DNA from: Streptomyces griseus subsp. griseus
GTDB lineage: Bacteria > Actinomycetota > Actinomycetes > Streptomycetales > Streptomycetaceae
DNA length: 64,000 nt
Reading direction: 5' to 3'
Assembly (NCBI RefSeq): GCF_000720255.1
Contig: NZ_JOJE01000039.1
Coordinates: forward strand, 1-64,000
Shown here: piece by piece, positions 37,151 to 44,888 of the stretch
How the letters are laid out: every line of letters starts with the position of its first letter
Position numbering within the stretch: position 1 is the stretch's first letter
Notes under the pieces: model-generated
The model's input: the letters and a program-made list of their open reading frames with translations, nothing else
Told to the model about the DNA's origin: nothing
Database searches by the model: none
Translations under genes and position numbers: made by a program

Positions 37151-39010
37151 TCACCGGGGCAGCTCCCTTCGGGGAGCCGTGTCCGCGTGCAGCAGGACCA
37201 GCGGGTGGAAGCGGTAGCGGTCCTCGCCGAGGGCGCCGTCGGGCTCCGCGAAGAGCAGGCTGCCGTCGACGAGTTCTTCCAGGGCGAGTTCCGCCTCGGC
37301 CTCGGCCAGGCCGGTCATCTCGCCCGCGAGGCGGGCGGTGAAGGGGCCCGGCCCCACCGAGGCGAGCCAGGGCAGTACGGAAGCGGTGGCCGGGCTCAGC
37401 CGGGTCAGGGCGCGGCCGAGGGTACGGGTCAGGTCGAGGTTGCCGTAGCTCAGGACGGCGAGCCGGGTGCGGGGGTCGGCGAGTTGGGCGGCGAACCGGG
37501 CCACGGTCCGGTGCGGGCGGGCCGCGAGCCGGGCGCCCGCGATCTGCAGCGCGAGCGGCAGCCCGGCGCAGTAGCGCAGCAGGTCCCGCACCGCCGCGGG
37601 TTCGGCGTCGACGCGGTCGGCTCCGGCGGTCTCGGCGAGCAGCGCCACGGCGTCCTCGTCGCCCAGCGGTCCGAGGCTCATGGTGTGGACGGCGGGCACG
37701 GTCGCCAGCCGCGTCCGGCTGGTGACGAGCAACGCGCTCTGCGGACCGGCGGGAAGCAGCCCGGTCAGTTGTACGTCGCTCGAGGCGTCGTCGAGGACGA
37801 CGAGCAGCCGGGAGCCCGAAGTCCGGGCGCGGTAGCGGCGCACCAGTTCGCTCAGGTCGTGCCGGGCCGTCTGTGCGGTGTCCCCCTTCTCGCCGAGCGC
37901 GGCGAGGATCTCCGCGAGCACGGCCGCGGGCGGGCGGGCGGCCCCGTCGGCGTCGTGGAGGTCGGCGTGCACCACACCGTCCGGGAACGCCTCGGCGCAG
38001 CCATGGGCCACTTCGGCGGCCAGGGCCGTCTTGCCGCTGCCGGGCATCCCCGTGACCAGCGCCGCCCTGAGCCGTGCGCCGGGGCCCGAGGGGCGGCGCA
38101 GCAGCAGTGACCTGAGCCGGGCCGCCTCGGCGGTGCGCCCGGTGAACGCGGCGGCTCGGGCGGGCAGCAGCATGAGCGGCCGGCGGGGCGGGTCGACGCT
38201 CTCGCCTCGCAGCATCCGCAGATAGGCCCCGCTGAGCTGTTGCCCGGGCACGACGCCGAGCTGCTCGTCGAGGATCCGGCGGCCTTCGCCGTAGACCTGG
38301 ACCGCCTCGGCCTGCCGGTCGGAGCGGTGCAGTGCGGTGATGAGGTGGGCGCGCAGGTTCTCGTCCATGGGGAAGCGGGTCACCAGGGAGAGAAGTTCGG
38401 GCACCAGGGAGCGGTGCCGGCCGAGCGACATGTCCGCCTCGATCCGGCGCTCCAGCGCCTGCACCCACAGGAATTCCAGGCGCGGCCGCTCGAACCGCAG
38501 AAGGTGCTCGGTCACGTTCTCCAGGGCCTGACCGCTCCAGCAGTCGAGCGCGCCACCGAGCAGTTGGCCCGCTTCCTCATAACGGGCTTCCTCAAGGGCC
38601 TGACGACCGAGCCGGTCGAGCCGTTCGAAGGAGAACAGGTCGACCTCGGCCTCCCGGGCGTCGAAAACATATCCCGGCCCTTTCCGGATGATCCGCACGT
38701 GGTTTCCCAGTGTTTTTCTGAGCCGGGAGACATAGGTGTAGATCTGCGCGTTCGAGGTGGGCGGCGGCTCGTCTCCCCACAGCAGGGCGCTCAGCCGGCT
38801 GTCGGCGACCAGAGCGCCACGCGCGAGCAGCAGCACCGCGAGCACGGTGTGGATCTTCGCCCCGGACAGCGGGACCGCCGCGCCCTCCCGGATCACCGAG
38901 ACCGGACCCAGCAGCCGGAATTCGAGCGCCCCCGACGCGTCCGCGCCCGAGCCATCCGGATCGGCGGCCCCTTCGGCGGGCCGGAAAGCGACACCAGCAG
39001 AGTTCAGCAC
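37151..39010 (-). CDS. AfsR/SARP regulator with NB-ARC ATPase domain
   Basis: 619 residues. A winged-helix SARP domain (EFRLLGPVSVIREG...AQIYTYVSRLRKTLG...GPGYVFD) and BTAD (LGGALDCWSGQALENV...MDENLRAHLITALHRSDRQAEAV) come first. An NB-ARC region follows with Walker A GMPGSGKTALA, RLLVVLDDA (Walker B) and LLVTSRTRL, then a short helical tail without clear TPRs. GTG 39010 has GGAG eight bases upstream and is preferred over GTG 39049. It diverges from the small secreted peptide gene. Likely a pathway activator whose ATPase gates DNA binding. Confidence 0.85.
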   Translation of the reverse strand: MLNSAGVAFRPAEGAADPDGSGADASGALEFRLLGPVSVIREGAAVPLSGAKIHTVLAVLLLARGALVADSRLSALLWGDEPPPTSNAQIYTYVSRLRKTLGNHVRIIRKGPGYVFDAREAEVDLFSFERLDRLGRQALEEARYEEAGQLLGGALDCWSGQALENVTEHLLRFERPRLEFLWVQALERRIEADMSLGRHRSLVPELLSLVTRFPMDENLRAHLITALHRSDRQAEAVQVYGEGRRILDEQLGVVPGQQLSGAYLRMLRGESVDPPRRPLMLLPARAAAFTGRTAEAARLRSLLLRRPSGPGARLRAALVTGMPGSGKTALAAEVAHGCAEAFPDGVVHADLHDADGAARPPAAVLAEILAALGEKGDTAQTARHDLSELVRRYRARTSGSRLLVVLDDASSDVQLTGLLPAGPQSALLVTSRTRLATVPAVHTMSLGPLGDEDAVALLAETAGADRVDAEPAAVRDLLRYCAGLPLALQIAGARLAARPHRTVARFAAQLADPRTRLAVLSYGNLDLTRTLGRALTRLSPATASVLPWLASVGPGPFTARLAGEMTGLAEAEAELALEELVDGSLLFAEPDGALGEDRYRFHPLVLLHADTAPRRELPR

Positions 39011-39202
39011 AGCGCAATCTCCATCCCGCGAAATCTCCTGCGAATCCACTCCAACACCTTATCCGTGGGCGCTTTTCGCGCGTTATCGAGTACGCGAAAT
39101 AGCCGCGAAATCACGCCAAAAGCGAGCACTCCTAGGATGCTTCCAGGAAATCCGCCAAGGCATTTCTGTAAGCATTACTAGAAACAACGAGGAGATTCCG
39201 TA

Positions 39203-39412
39203 ATGCGTAAGTCCCGTACGTTCGCACATACGCTCGCCGGCACCGCGCTCCTCCTTCTTCTGCTGCCGCTCGCCGTGGACGCCGGGCAGTACACGGGGGA
39301 TCTGCCGTGGACCGGGATCAGCGCGCAGGGCAGTGGGGCGCAGGACGATCTGCCCTGGACCGGGATCGGCGAGCGGGGCAGCGGGACGCAGGGCGATCTG
39401 CCCTGGACGTGA
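39203..39412 (+). CDS. Small secreted peptide with three DLPWT repeats
   Basis: 69 residues. A classical signal peptide (RKSRTFAHTLAGTALLLLLLPLAVDAG) is followed by a short mature part in which DLPWT occurs three times: DLPWTGISAQGSGAQ, DLPWTGIGERGSGTQ, DLPWT. The unit is 15 residues. The start ATG 39203 has GAGGAG eight bases upstream, so translation is well supported. A LuxR-type response regulator follows 32 bases after the stop. I know no family with this repeat; a signal or cell-surface peptide is possible. Confidence 0.75.
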   Translation: MRKSRTFAHTLAGTALLLLLLPLAVDAGQYTGDLPWTGISAQGSGAQDDLPWTGIGERGSGTQGDLPWT

Positions 39413-39444
39413 CGCAGACATGACCAGCGACTGGTGGAGGGAAG

Positions 39445-40053
39445 ATGGCGATCAAACTGGTCCTGGCCGAGCGTGAAGCCCTGACCAGGGAGGCTCTCAG
39501 CGAACTTCTGCAGCTGTCCGGGGATGTCGATGTCGTCGCCCGTACAGGGCGGGGCGACAGGGTGCTGGGGCTGGTGGAGGAGTACGAGGCGGGGCTCGTC
39601 GTCCTCGATGTGCACATGCCGGGCATGAGCGGGATCGAGGTCGCCGAGCAACTGAGCCGGGAGCGGCCCGGTTTTCCGGTCGTGATCCTGGCCTGCGACG
39701 TCAGGCCCGGCCACCTGCAGCGGGCGGTCAAGGCCGGGGTGCGCGGCATCCTCACCAAGGAGACCTCCGTCAGCGAGTTGCGCGGGGTGATCCGTGAAGT
39801 GCACGCGGGTGGGCTGCACCTGCCCCCCGAAATGGTCGCCGAGATGATGGTCGCCGGGGAGAACCCCCTCACGGCCCGCGAAGCGGAGATCCTGAAGACG
39901 GCCGCGGACGGTCGCCCGCTCAACGTCATCGCGTCCCAGCTGCACTTGAGCCCGGGCACGGTCCGCAACCATATTCATTCCGCCATCCACAAGCTGAAGG
40001 CGGGGAACCGGATCAGTGCGGTGCACGCCGCGTCGCGGGCCGGCTGGATCTGA
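39445..40053 (+). CDS. NarL/LuxR-type response regulator with altered receiver pocket
   Basis: 202 residues: a receiver domain with phospho-acceptor Asp in VVLDVHMPG, Lys in GILTKETSV, and an HTH-LuxR domain (NPLTAREAEILKTAADGRPLNVIASQLHLSPGTVRNHIHSAIHKL). The acidic pair that normally binds Mg2+ (DD or DE in the first loop) reads E-R in LVLAEREAL, so phosphorylation may be impaired or absent. No histidine kinase lies next to it. It follows the DLPWT peptide gene by 32 bases with GGAGG before the ATG and is likely co-transcribed. Confidence 0.88.
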   Translation: MAIKLVLAEREALTREALSELLQLSGDVDVVARTGRGDRVLGLVEEYEAGLVVLDVHMPGMSGIEVAEQLSRERPGFPVVILACDVRPGHLQRAVKAGVRGILTKETSVSELRGVIREVHAGGLHLPPEMVAEMMVAGENPLTAREAEILKTAADGRPLNVIASQLHLSPGTVRNHIHSAIHKLKAGNRISAVHAASRAGWI

Positions 40054-40070
40054 GCCGACGCGGTGAACCG

Positions 40071-40100
40071 CCCCGGCGTCGTCATGGCGGCACGCCGGGG
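40071..40100. terminator. Hairpin between response regulator and DoxX gene
   Basis: CCCCGGCGT (40071-40079) pairs perfectly with ACGCCGGGG (40092-40100) across a 12-base loop, 17 bases after the response-regulator stop and 50 bases from the end of the convergent DoxX-like gene. It can serve both directions. Confidence 0.65.
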
Positions 40101-40151
40101 CTCCGACCGAGGGCCGCCAAGGCCTACGGAATTCCCCACCTGCGCAAATGG

Positions 40152-40571
40152 TTAAGCGGCGAACTCGTCGGCGTGCGTACCGCCCGCGAGTGCCTTGGTA
40201 CGGTTCCGTCGCCCCCAGGCGACCGTGGCGCTGAGCAGGAGCAGAACCACAGCCAGGAGTGAGAACGCGTCGATGACGACGTTCGTGATGATCGCTCCGA
40301 TCATCAAAGCGGCCAACCCGAGCGCGGCGAGCCCGACCAGGCGGGGCACCAGCAGGCCGAGCACGCCCGTGATCTCGATGACGCCGACACAGTACCTGGG
40401 CCATGGGCCGGCCCCGATGGTGTCGAAGGCGTCGACCATCTCCGCGGCACCGGCGAGTTTCGCGGATCCGGCAGCCAGGAAGACCACCACCAGAAGCACG
40501 TGACACACCCGCCCGGCGATTTCCACGGCCCGTGCCGGTCTCTTGCCCGGAGAAGCGTCCTGCTCGCTCAT
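40152..40571 (-). CDS. DoxX-family membrane protein
   Basis: 139 residues with four hydrophobic helices: GRVCHVLLVVVFLAAGSAKLAG (containing the DoxX-typical AGSAKL), YCVGVIEITGVLGLLVPRLVG, LAALGLAALMIGAIITNVVI and FSLLAVVLLLLSATVAWG. ATG 40571 is chosen because a GGGGGG run precedes it; the open frame further upstream reads as low-complexity sequence. DoxX proteins are often linked to redox or sulfur metabolism, but nothing here specifies a role. Confidence 0.8.
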   Translation of the reverse strand: MSEQDASPGKRPARAVEIAGRVCHVLLVVVFLAAGSAKLAGAAEMVDAFDTIGAGPWPRYCVGVIEITGVLGLLVPRLVGLAALGLAALMIGAIITNVVIDAFSLLAVVLLLLSATVAWGRRNRTKALAGGTHADEFAA

Positions 40572-40677
40572 AGAAGTCCCCCCATCGGATTTCAAGTTGT
40601 CTTGGTCGGGCAAGTGGCTGCTCGGACGACAGCCCCGAGCCGGGCTACGCATGCTGCGGTTGCAGTAGGCGGCTGCT

Positions 40678-41070
40678 GTGACGGCAGACTCCGCCCCGAC
40701 GCATACGGCCCCGACGGGTCTTGCCGCCCCGGCGGCCGCGAACGTCATGGTCGCCGACGGTGATGACGGCGGCTCCGGGCGAGGCCCTTCCCTCGCCGCC
40801 CTGGTGGTGGCGGTGATCAGCGTGGTGCTCGGAGTGCGGGCGCTGCGTGCCGCCGGCCGTGGCGCCGGCAACGCGCGCGGCGGGGCCGTCGCGGGCGTGG
40901 TGGTGGCGCTGGCCGGCGTTGTCCTCGGCGCCGTGGCGCTGGCCTCTGCCGATGGCGGTGTGGGCAGTGGCTCCGGACGAGGCGGCTCCGTGGTGGCCAT
41001 GGTGGTGGCGCTGGCCGGCGTGGTCCTCGGCGCGCCGGCTCTGGCCCGCTCCCGCCGGGTCGTCGCCTGA
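40678..41070 (+). CDS. DUF4190-like small membrane protein
   Basis: 130 residues. A disordered N-terminus precedes LAALVVAVISVVLGVRALRAAGRGAGNARGGAVAGVVVALAGVVLGAVAL, which resembles the DUF4190 pattern (two helices around a basic Gly-rich turn). The second helix block is duplicated, with MVVALAGVVLGAPAL near the end; the two copies are nearly identical at DNA level as well. It starts GTG 40678 without a convincing ribosome site, so the gene or its start may be wrong. Confidence 0.45.
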   Translation: MTADSAPTHTAPTGLAAPAAANVMVADGDDGGSGRGPSLAALVVAVISVVLGVRALRAAGRGAGNARGGAVAGVVVALAGVVLGAVALASADGGVGSGSGRGGSVVAMVVALAGVVLGAPALARSRRVVA

Positions 41071-41222
41071 CCTGACTCCTTCCGTCGGCCTTGCGGCCGG
41101 CGGGGAACCGGTGGCTCCGGCGGCCTGGTCGGCCCGAGGCCGTGTGCGGACCGCTCACGGGGCAGGTGCGGTATCAGGACGAGGTGGGTCCGCTCGCCCC
41201 TCCGTCTCTTCGGACGATATGC

Positions 41223-41263
41223 GCCGCGTCCCCCGGGAGCGTGGGCTCCCCGGGGGACGCGGC
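41223..41263 (-). terminator. Very strong hairpin after the secreted-protein gene
   Basis: GCCGCGTCCCCCGGG at 41223-41237 pairs with CCCGGGGGACGCGGC at 41249-41263, a perfect 15-bp stem with an 11-base loop, twelve bases downstream of the leftward gene's stop. It is also oriented to stop transcription from the DUF4190-like gene. Confidence 0.75.
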
Positions 41264-41274
41264 ATGTCCGCTGA

Positions 41275-41805
41275 CTACCAGGTGAGGGCAGTCGACTGGT
41301 TGCTGGTGGCCGTGCAGTAGGAGGTGAAGTTGCCGTCGGCGCCGTTCACGGTGAACTTCAGGGACCAGTTGGTCGCGCTCGGCTTCCCCGTGCGGGCGGC
41401 CGAGTCGGTGGTGTCACCGGCGGCCAGGGATCCGGAAGTGAGCGGGAGCGGACCGAACGAGAGCGGGTCGCCCGTGTTCGCGGCCTGGTGCGCGCTGCCG
41501 GAGAACTGCACCTCGCTCGTCACACCACCGGAGGTCTTGTTCAGCTTCAGCGTCGTGGTCACGCTGTTGGCCTCGAGCGGGAACTGCGTGCGGATGTCCG
41601 CGGAGTCGACCCGTATCGTCTTGCTGCCGGAGTCGGCCGCGGTGAGCGTGACGGTCCCGCTGCCCGCGAAACCGCAGTCGTACGAGGCTGTCGCCGACGC
41701 CGGAGCGACGGCGACGGCCGAGCCGGCCAGGGCCAGGGACGCTGCGAGCGCGCCTGAGGCGGCGATCGCGGTCAGGGTGAATCGTCGCGTCGAGAAGCCG
41801 CGCAT
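41275..41805 (-). CDS. Secreted protein of unknown function
   Basis: 176 residues. The signal peptide RRFTLTAIAASGALAASLALAGSAVAVAPASA is followed by a Ser/Thr/Gly-rich, mostly beta-type domain with two cysteines (YDCGFAGSG near the start, SYCTATS near the end) that could form a disulphide. The start ATG 41805 has AAGGAG upstream. Proteins of this kind with a C...C framed beta-sandwich are common secreted products of Streptomyces, but I recognise no named family. It diverges from the MbtH-A fusion gene. Confidence 0.75.
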   Translation of the reverse strand: MRGFSTRRFTLTAIAASGALAASLALAGSAVAVAPASATASYDCGFAGSGTVTLTAADSGSKTIRVDSADIRTQFPLEANSVTTTLKLNKTSGGVTSEVQFSGSAHQAANTGDPLSFGPLPLTSGSLAAGDTTDSAARTGKPSATNWSLKFTVNGADGNFTSYCTATSNQSTALTW

Positions 41806-42090
41806 GAGGATGCTCCTTCTTGGTAGGTGGCGCATTGCGGACAGAGCTGGGATGCGTGCGAGTGCCGGGCCCGGCGTCTCGACTGCAGTGAAGCCCGTGG
41901 TCCTCTTCTGGTGGTTGGCGATCTCTTGGCCGCCGTCGATGAACCGCGCGGAGCGGCCGAGGAGCACCTCGATGCCGTGACCGGCCGGGGCTCGGTAGGC
42001 CGTCGCCCTTGGGGGGGCCGGCGCTCGCATAGGTCACGTATGGCCCGCCCGGGCAGGGTGGGCTCGACTCTTCCGACGCAGGGAAAGCCC

Positions 42091-44781
42091 ATGGATCCCA
42101 CAGGAGCAGCCTTGTCCGAACCACACACCGTCGGCCGCGCGGAGTGGCGCGTCGTGCTCAACGACGAGGGGCAGTACTCGATCTGGTGGACCGATCGTGA
42201 ACTGCCCTCCGGGTGGCGTGCCGAGGGGACCAGCGGGGCGCGGGAGCGGTGTCTGGCCCGGGTGCAGGAGGTGTGGGCCGATCAGCGTCCGGCGGGGCTG
42301 CGCCGTCGTGCGGCGGAGGGGGTGAGCGCGGAAGGTGTCTGCGTCGCGGAGGTCGTCGCGCGGCAGGCGCGCCGGGTGCCGGGGGCGGCGGCCGTGCAGG
42401 GTGAGGGGTTCGCGCTGTCCTTCGGGGGGCTCGACGCGGCGTCGAACCGCTGGGCCCGGTATCTGCGGTCGCTGGGTGTGGGGCGCGGCACGCTGGTGGG
42501 GGTGCTGCTGGGGCGGGGTTGCGACCTGCACGCGGTGACGCTGGGCGTGTGGAAGGCGGGGGCCGGGTGTCTGCCGCTGGACCCGGAGTTCCCGGCGGCC
42601 CGGCTGCGCGCGCTGCTCGCCGCCACGGGTGCGCGGGTTCTGGTCACCGAAGTCGCCTACGGACCGGACGGTTTCGAGGGACAGGCCCGGTACGTGGACG
42701 ATCCCGAGGTCTGCGGCGCGCTCGCCCGTCAATCGGACGAACCCCTCGGCAGGGGGCCGGATCCGGAGGACGTGGCGTATGTGACGCAAGTGCCCGGGGG
42801 GGCCGGGCGCCCGCTCGCCGTGGCGGTCACGCACCGCGGTCTGGTGCACCATGTGGCGGTAGCGGCAGGCAAGTTGACCAGCGCGGGTGACGGCGGCTCG
42901 GCGGTGTTCGCGTCGGTCGCCTCCGAGCTGGCGGCGACGGCCCTGTGGGTGCCGCTGTGCGCCGGACAGCGGGTGCTGCTCGCACCGCAGACACTGGACC
43001 TGGCCGAGCTGGGCGACTGGCTCACCGCGGCCGGCTCGTTCGCGTTCCTGAAACTGACCTCGGCTCACCTGGAGCTGCTGGTGCGGCAGTTGGGTGACAC
43101 CGGTGGCGCGGCACTGGCCGGGACGTTCGTGATCGCGGGCGGGGCGCCGGGGCCCGCGGCGACGAGGCTCGCCCGGCTGCTCGACCCCGGCCGACTGCGT
43201 AGGGCGTACGGGACGGCAGAGACGTCGTACGGCACCCTCCTGACCTCCGGGCGGCCCGGCGCGGACGCGCAGCTGCGGGTCCTCGACGACGCCTGTGTGC
43301 CGGTCCCGGACGGTTCGGTGGGCGAGTTGTACGTGGCCGGTCCGGGCGTCGCCCGCGGCTATGTGGGCCGGGCCGCGCTGACGGCGCAGCGGTTCGTCCC
43401 TGATCCCTACGGTCCGGCGGGGACGCGGATGCACCGCACGGGGGAGCTCGCGCGCCGGACGGCGGCCGGGGAGGTGCAGCTGGTCGGCCGTACCGACCGG
43501 CAGCTGTGGGTGCGCGGCCACCGGGTCGACCCGGCGGAGACCGAGGAGGCACTCCACGACCACCCGAGCGTCGGCGAGGCCGTCGTCATCGGCGTACAGA
43601 CCGCGCCGGGCGACGTCCGCCTGGCCGCCTATGTGGTGCCGCGCCCCGGTGCGCAGGACCTGGACGCGGCGGCGCTGGCGGCCCATTGCGGGCGGCGGCT
43701 GCCCGGGCACCTGGTCCCCGCGAGCCTCACCCTCCTCGACGAGGTGCCGCGCGACGCCGACGGGCGGGTGGAGCGGGCGGCGCTGCCCGGGCAGCACGGT
43801 CAGGGCGGGCGGGACAGTGGCGGAAGGCCGGCTTCACCGGGGGCGCGCACGCTGTTCGGCGGGCGCGGCCTCGCGGGGCTGCTCACGGCGCACCGGGTGC
43901 CGGGCGCCTGCGTCGCGGTCCTGGAGGACGGCGCGCTGGTGGCGGTGGAGGCCGCGGGCGGCGACGGCGCGGGCCGGCCGATCACCCCGCGCACCGCTTT
44001 CCCGGTGGGCGACTTGAGCCGGCACGTCACGGCCCTGGGCGTGCTGCGCCTGGTGGACGAAGGGCTGCTGGCGCTGGACGCCGAGGTCGGCCGCACCGGG
44101 GACACCCCGGTCACCCTGGCGGATCTGCTGGGCCGCCCCGGCGCCGACGGGGCTGCGGTACCGCTGCCCGCGCTGCTGGAGGACGCCACGGGCGAGACGT
44201 TCGGCCCGCTGATGCGGCGCCTGGTGCTCGGGCCGCTCGGCCTGGACGACAGCTGCTTCGGTGGGCCCCCGCCCCGTACGAACGGCAGGACCGACGCCCT
44301 GGTGGCCCGCGTGGGTCATGACGTCACCGGTCGCGCGCTCGACGGCGACCGCCGGGCCACGGATCCGGCCGAGCTGTGGACCACCGCCGCCGACCTGGCC
44401 GAGGTGGCTTTGGAGATCCGGCGTTCCGTGCTCGGCGCTCCGCTCGCCCTGCTCGCCCGAGACACCGCTGCCCGCATGCTGACTCCAGGCCCGGACCGCC
44501 TCTACGGCCTCGCCACGATGGTCAAGTCCCTCGGCTCCGACACGGAGTTCGGGCACGAGGCGGCCCCGCTCGGCCATTACGCGGCGTCGGTGCTCAGCTT
44601 GCGCGCGGGCCGCGGTCTCGTCGTACTGACCAACGGCCGGGCCGGGGACCGCGTGGGCAAGGAGATCGAAGCCGGGCTGCGGCGCGTACGCCAAATGGCG
44701 GATAAGCACCGGACGGCCGGTGACGGAACGTGGCGGAACCCGCTGCATCCGCAGGAAGGGAACGAAGTCACCGATACTTAG
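42091..44781 (+). CDS. MbtH - adenylation - beta-lactamase-like triple fusion, apparently a pseudoenzyme
   Basis: 896 residues in one frame. Residues about 10-70 are an MbtH domain (NDEGQYSIWWTDRELPSGW...VWADQRP). An NRPS-type adenylation fold follows (LGVWKAGAGCLPLDPEFPA, RRAYGTAETSYG, HRTGELARR, LVGRTDRQLWVRGHRVDPAE). Its P-loop reads YVTQVPGGAGRPLAVAVTH instead of YTSGSTGxPKG, and the A10 lysine of NGKxDR is Arg in DGRVERAALP. The last about 280 residues resemble a class C beta-lactamase/esterase (PRTAFPVGDLSRHVTALGVLRLVDEGLLALD), where the SxxK motif has become DLSR. No PCP or C domain is attached. The start ATG 42091 follows AGGGAAAG. A SARP gene lies 108 bases downstream. Confidence 0.85.
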   Translation: MDPTGAALSEPHTVGRAEWRVVLNDEGQYSIWWTDRELPSGWRAEGTSGARERCLARVQEVWADQRPAGLRRRAAEGVSAEGVCVAEVVARQARRVPGAAAVQGEGFALSFGGLDAASNRWARYLRSLGVGRGTLVGVLLGRGCDLHAVTLGVWKAGAGCLPLDPEFPAARLRALLAATGARVLVTEVAYGPDGFEGQARYVDDPEVCGALARQSDEPLGRGPDPEDVAYVTQVPGGAGRPLAVAVTHRGLVHHVAVAAGKLTSAGDGGSAVFASVASELAATALWVPLCAGQRVLLAPQTLDLAELGDWLTAAGSFAFLKLTSAHLELLVRQLGDTGGAALAGTFVIAGGAPGPAATRLARLLDPGRLRRAYGTAETSYGTLLTSGRPGADAQLRVLDDACVPVPDGSVGELYVAGPGVARGYVGRAALTAQRFVPDPYGPAGTRMHRTGELARRTAAGEVQLVGRTDRQLWVRGHRVDPAETEEALHDHPSVGEAVVIGVQTAPGDVRLAAYVVPRPGAQDLDAAALAAHCGRRLPGHLVPASLTLLDEVPRDADGRVERAALPGQHGQGGRDSGGRPASPGARTLFGGRGLAGLLTAHRVPGACVAVLEDGALVAVEAAGGDGAGRPITPRTAFPVGDLSRHVTALGVLRLVDEGLLALDAEVGRTGDTPVTLADLLGRPGADGAAVPLPALLEDATGETFGPLMRRLVLGPLGLDDSCFGGPPPRTNGRTDALVARVGHDVTGRALDGDRRATDPAELWTTAADLAEVALEIRRSVLGAPLALLARDTAARMLTPGPDRLYGLATMVKSLGSDTEFGHEAAPLGHYAASVLSLRAGRGLVVLTNGRAGDRVGKEIEAGLRRVRQMADKHRTAGDGTWRNPLHPQEGNEVTDT

Positions 44782-44803
44782 CGTTAGTTCGTGTCAAACT
44801 GTG

Positions 44804-44832
44804 TTGTCAAGATCAGGTCTTCTCCAGACAAT
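44804..44832 (+). promoter_or_regulatory. Candidate promoter of the large SARP gene
   Basis: TTGTCA at 44804-44809 and GACAAT at 44827-44832, 17 bases apart, resemble a principal-sigma promoter 57 bases before the SARP start. TGTCAA occurs twice, at 44792-44797 and 44805-44810, the second overlapping the -35 box, which could be an operator. Confidence 0.35.
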
Positions 44833-44888
44833 GTCTCCGCGAAGTCTTCGCGGGGGGCGAGGCGTGCGCAGTCCTGGAAGGAGGCGGT

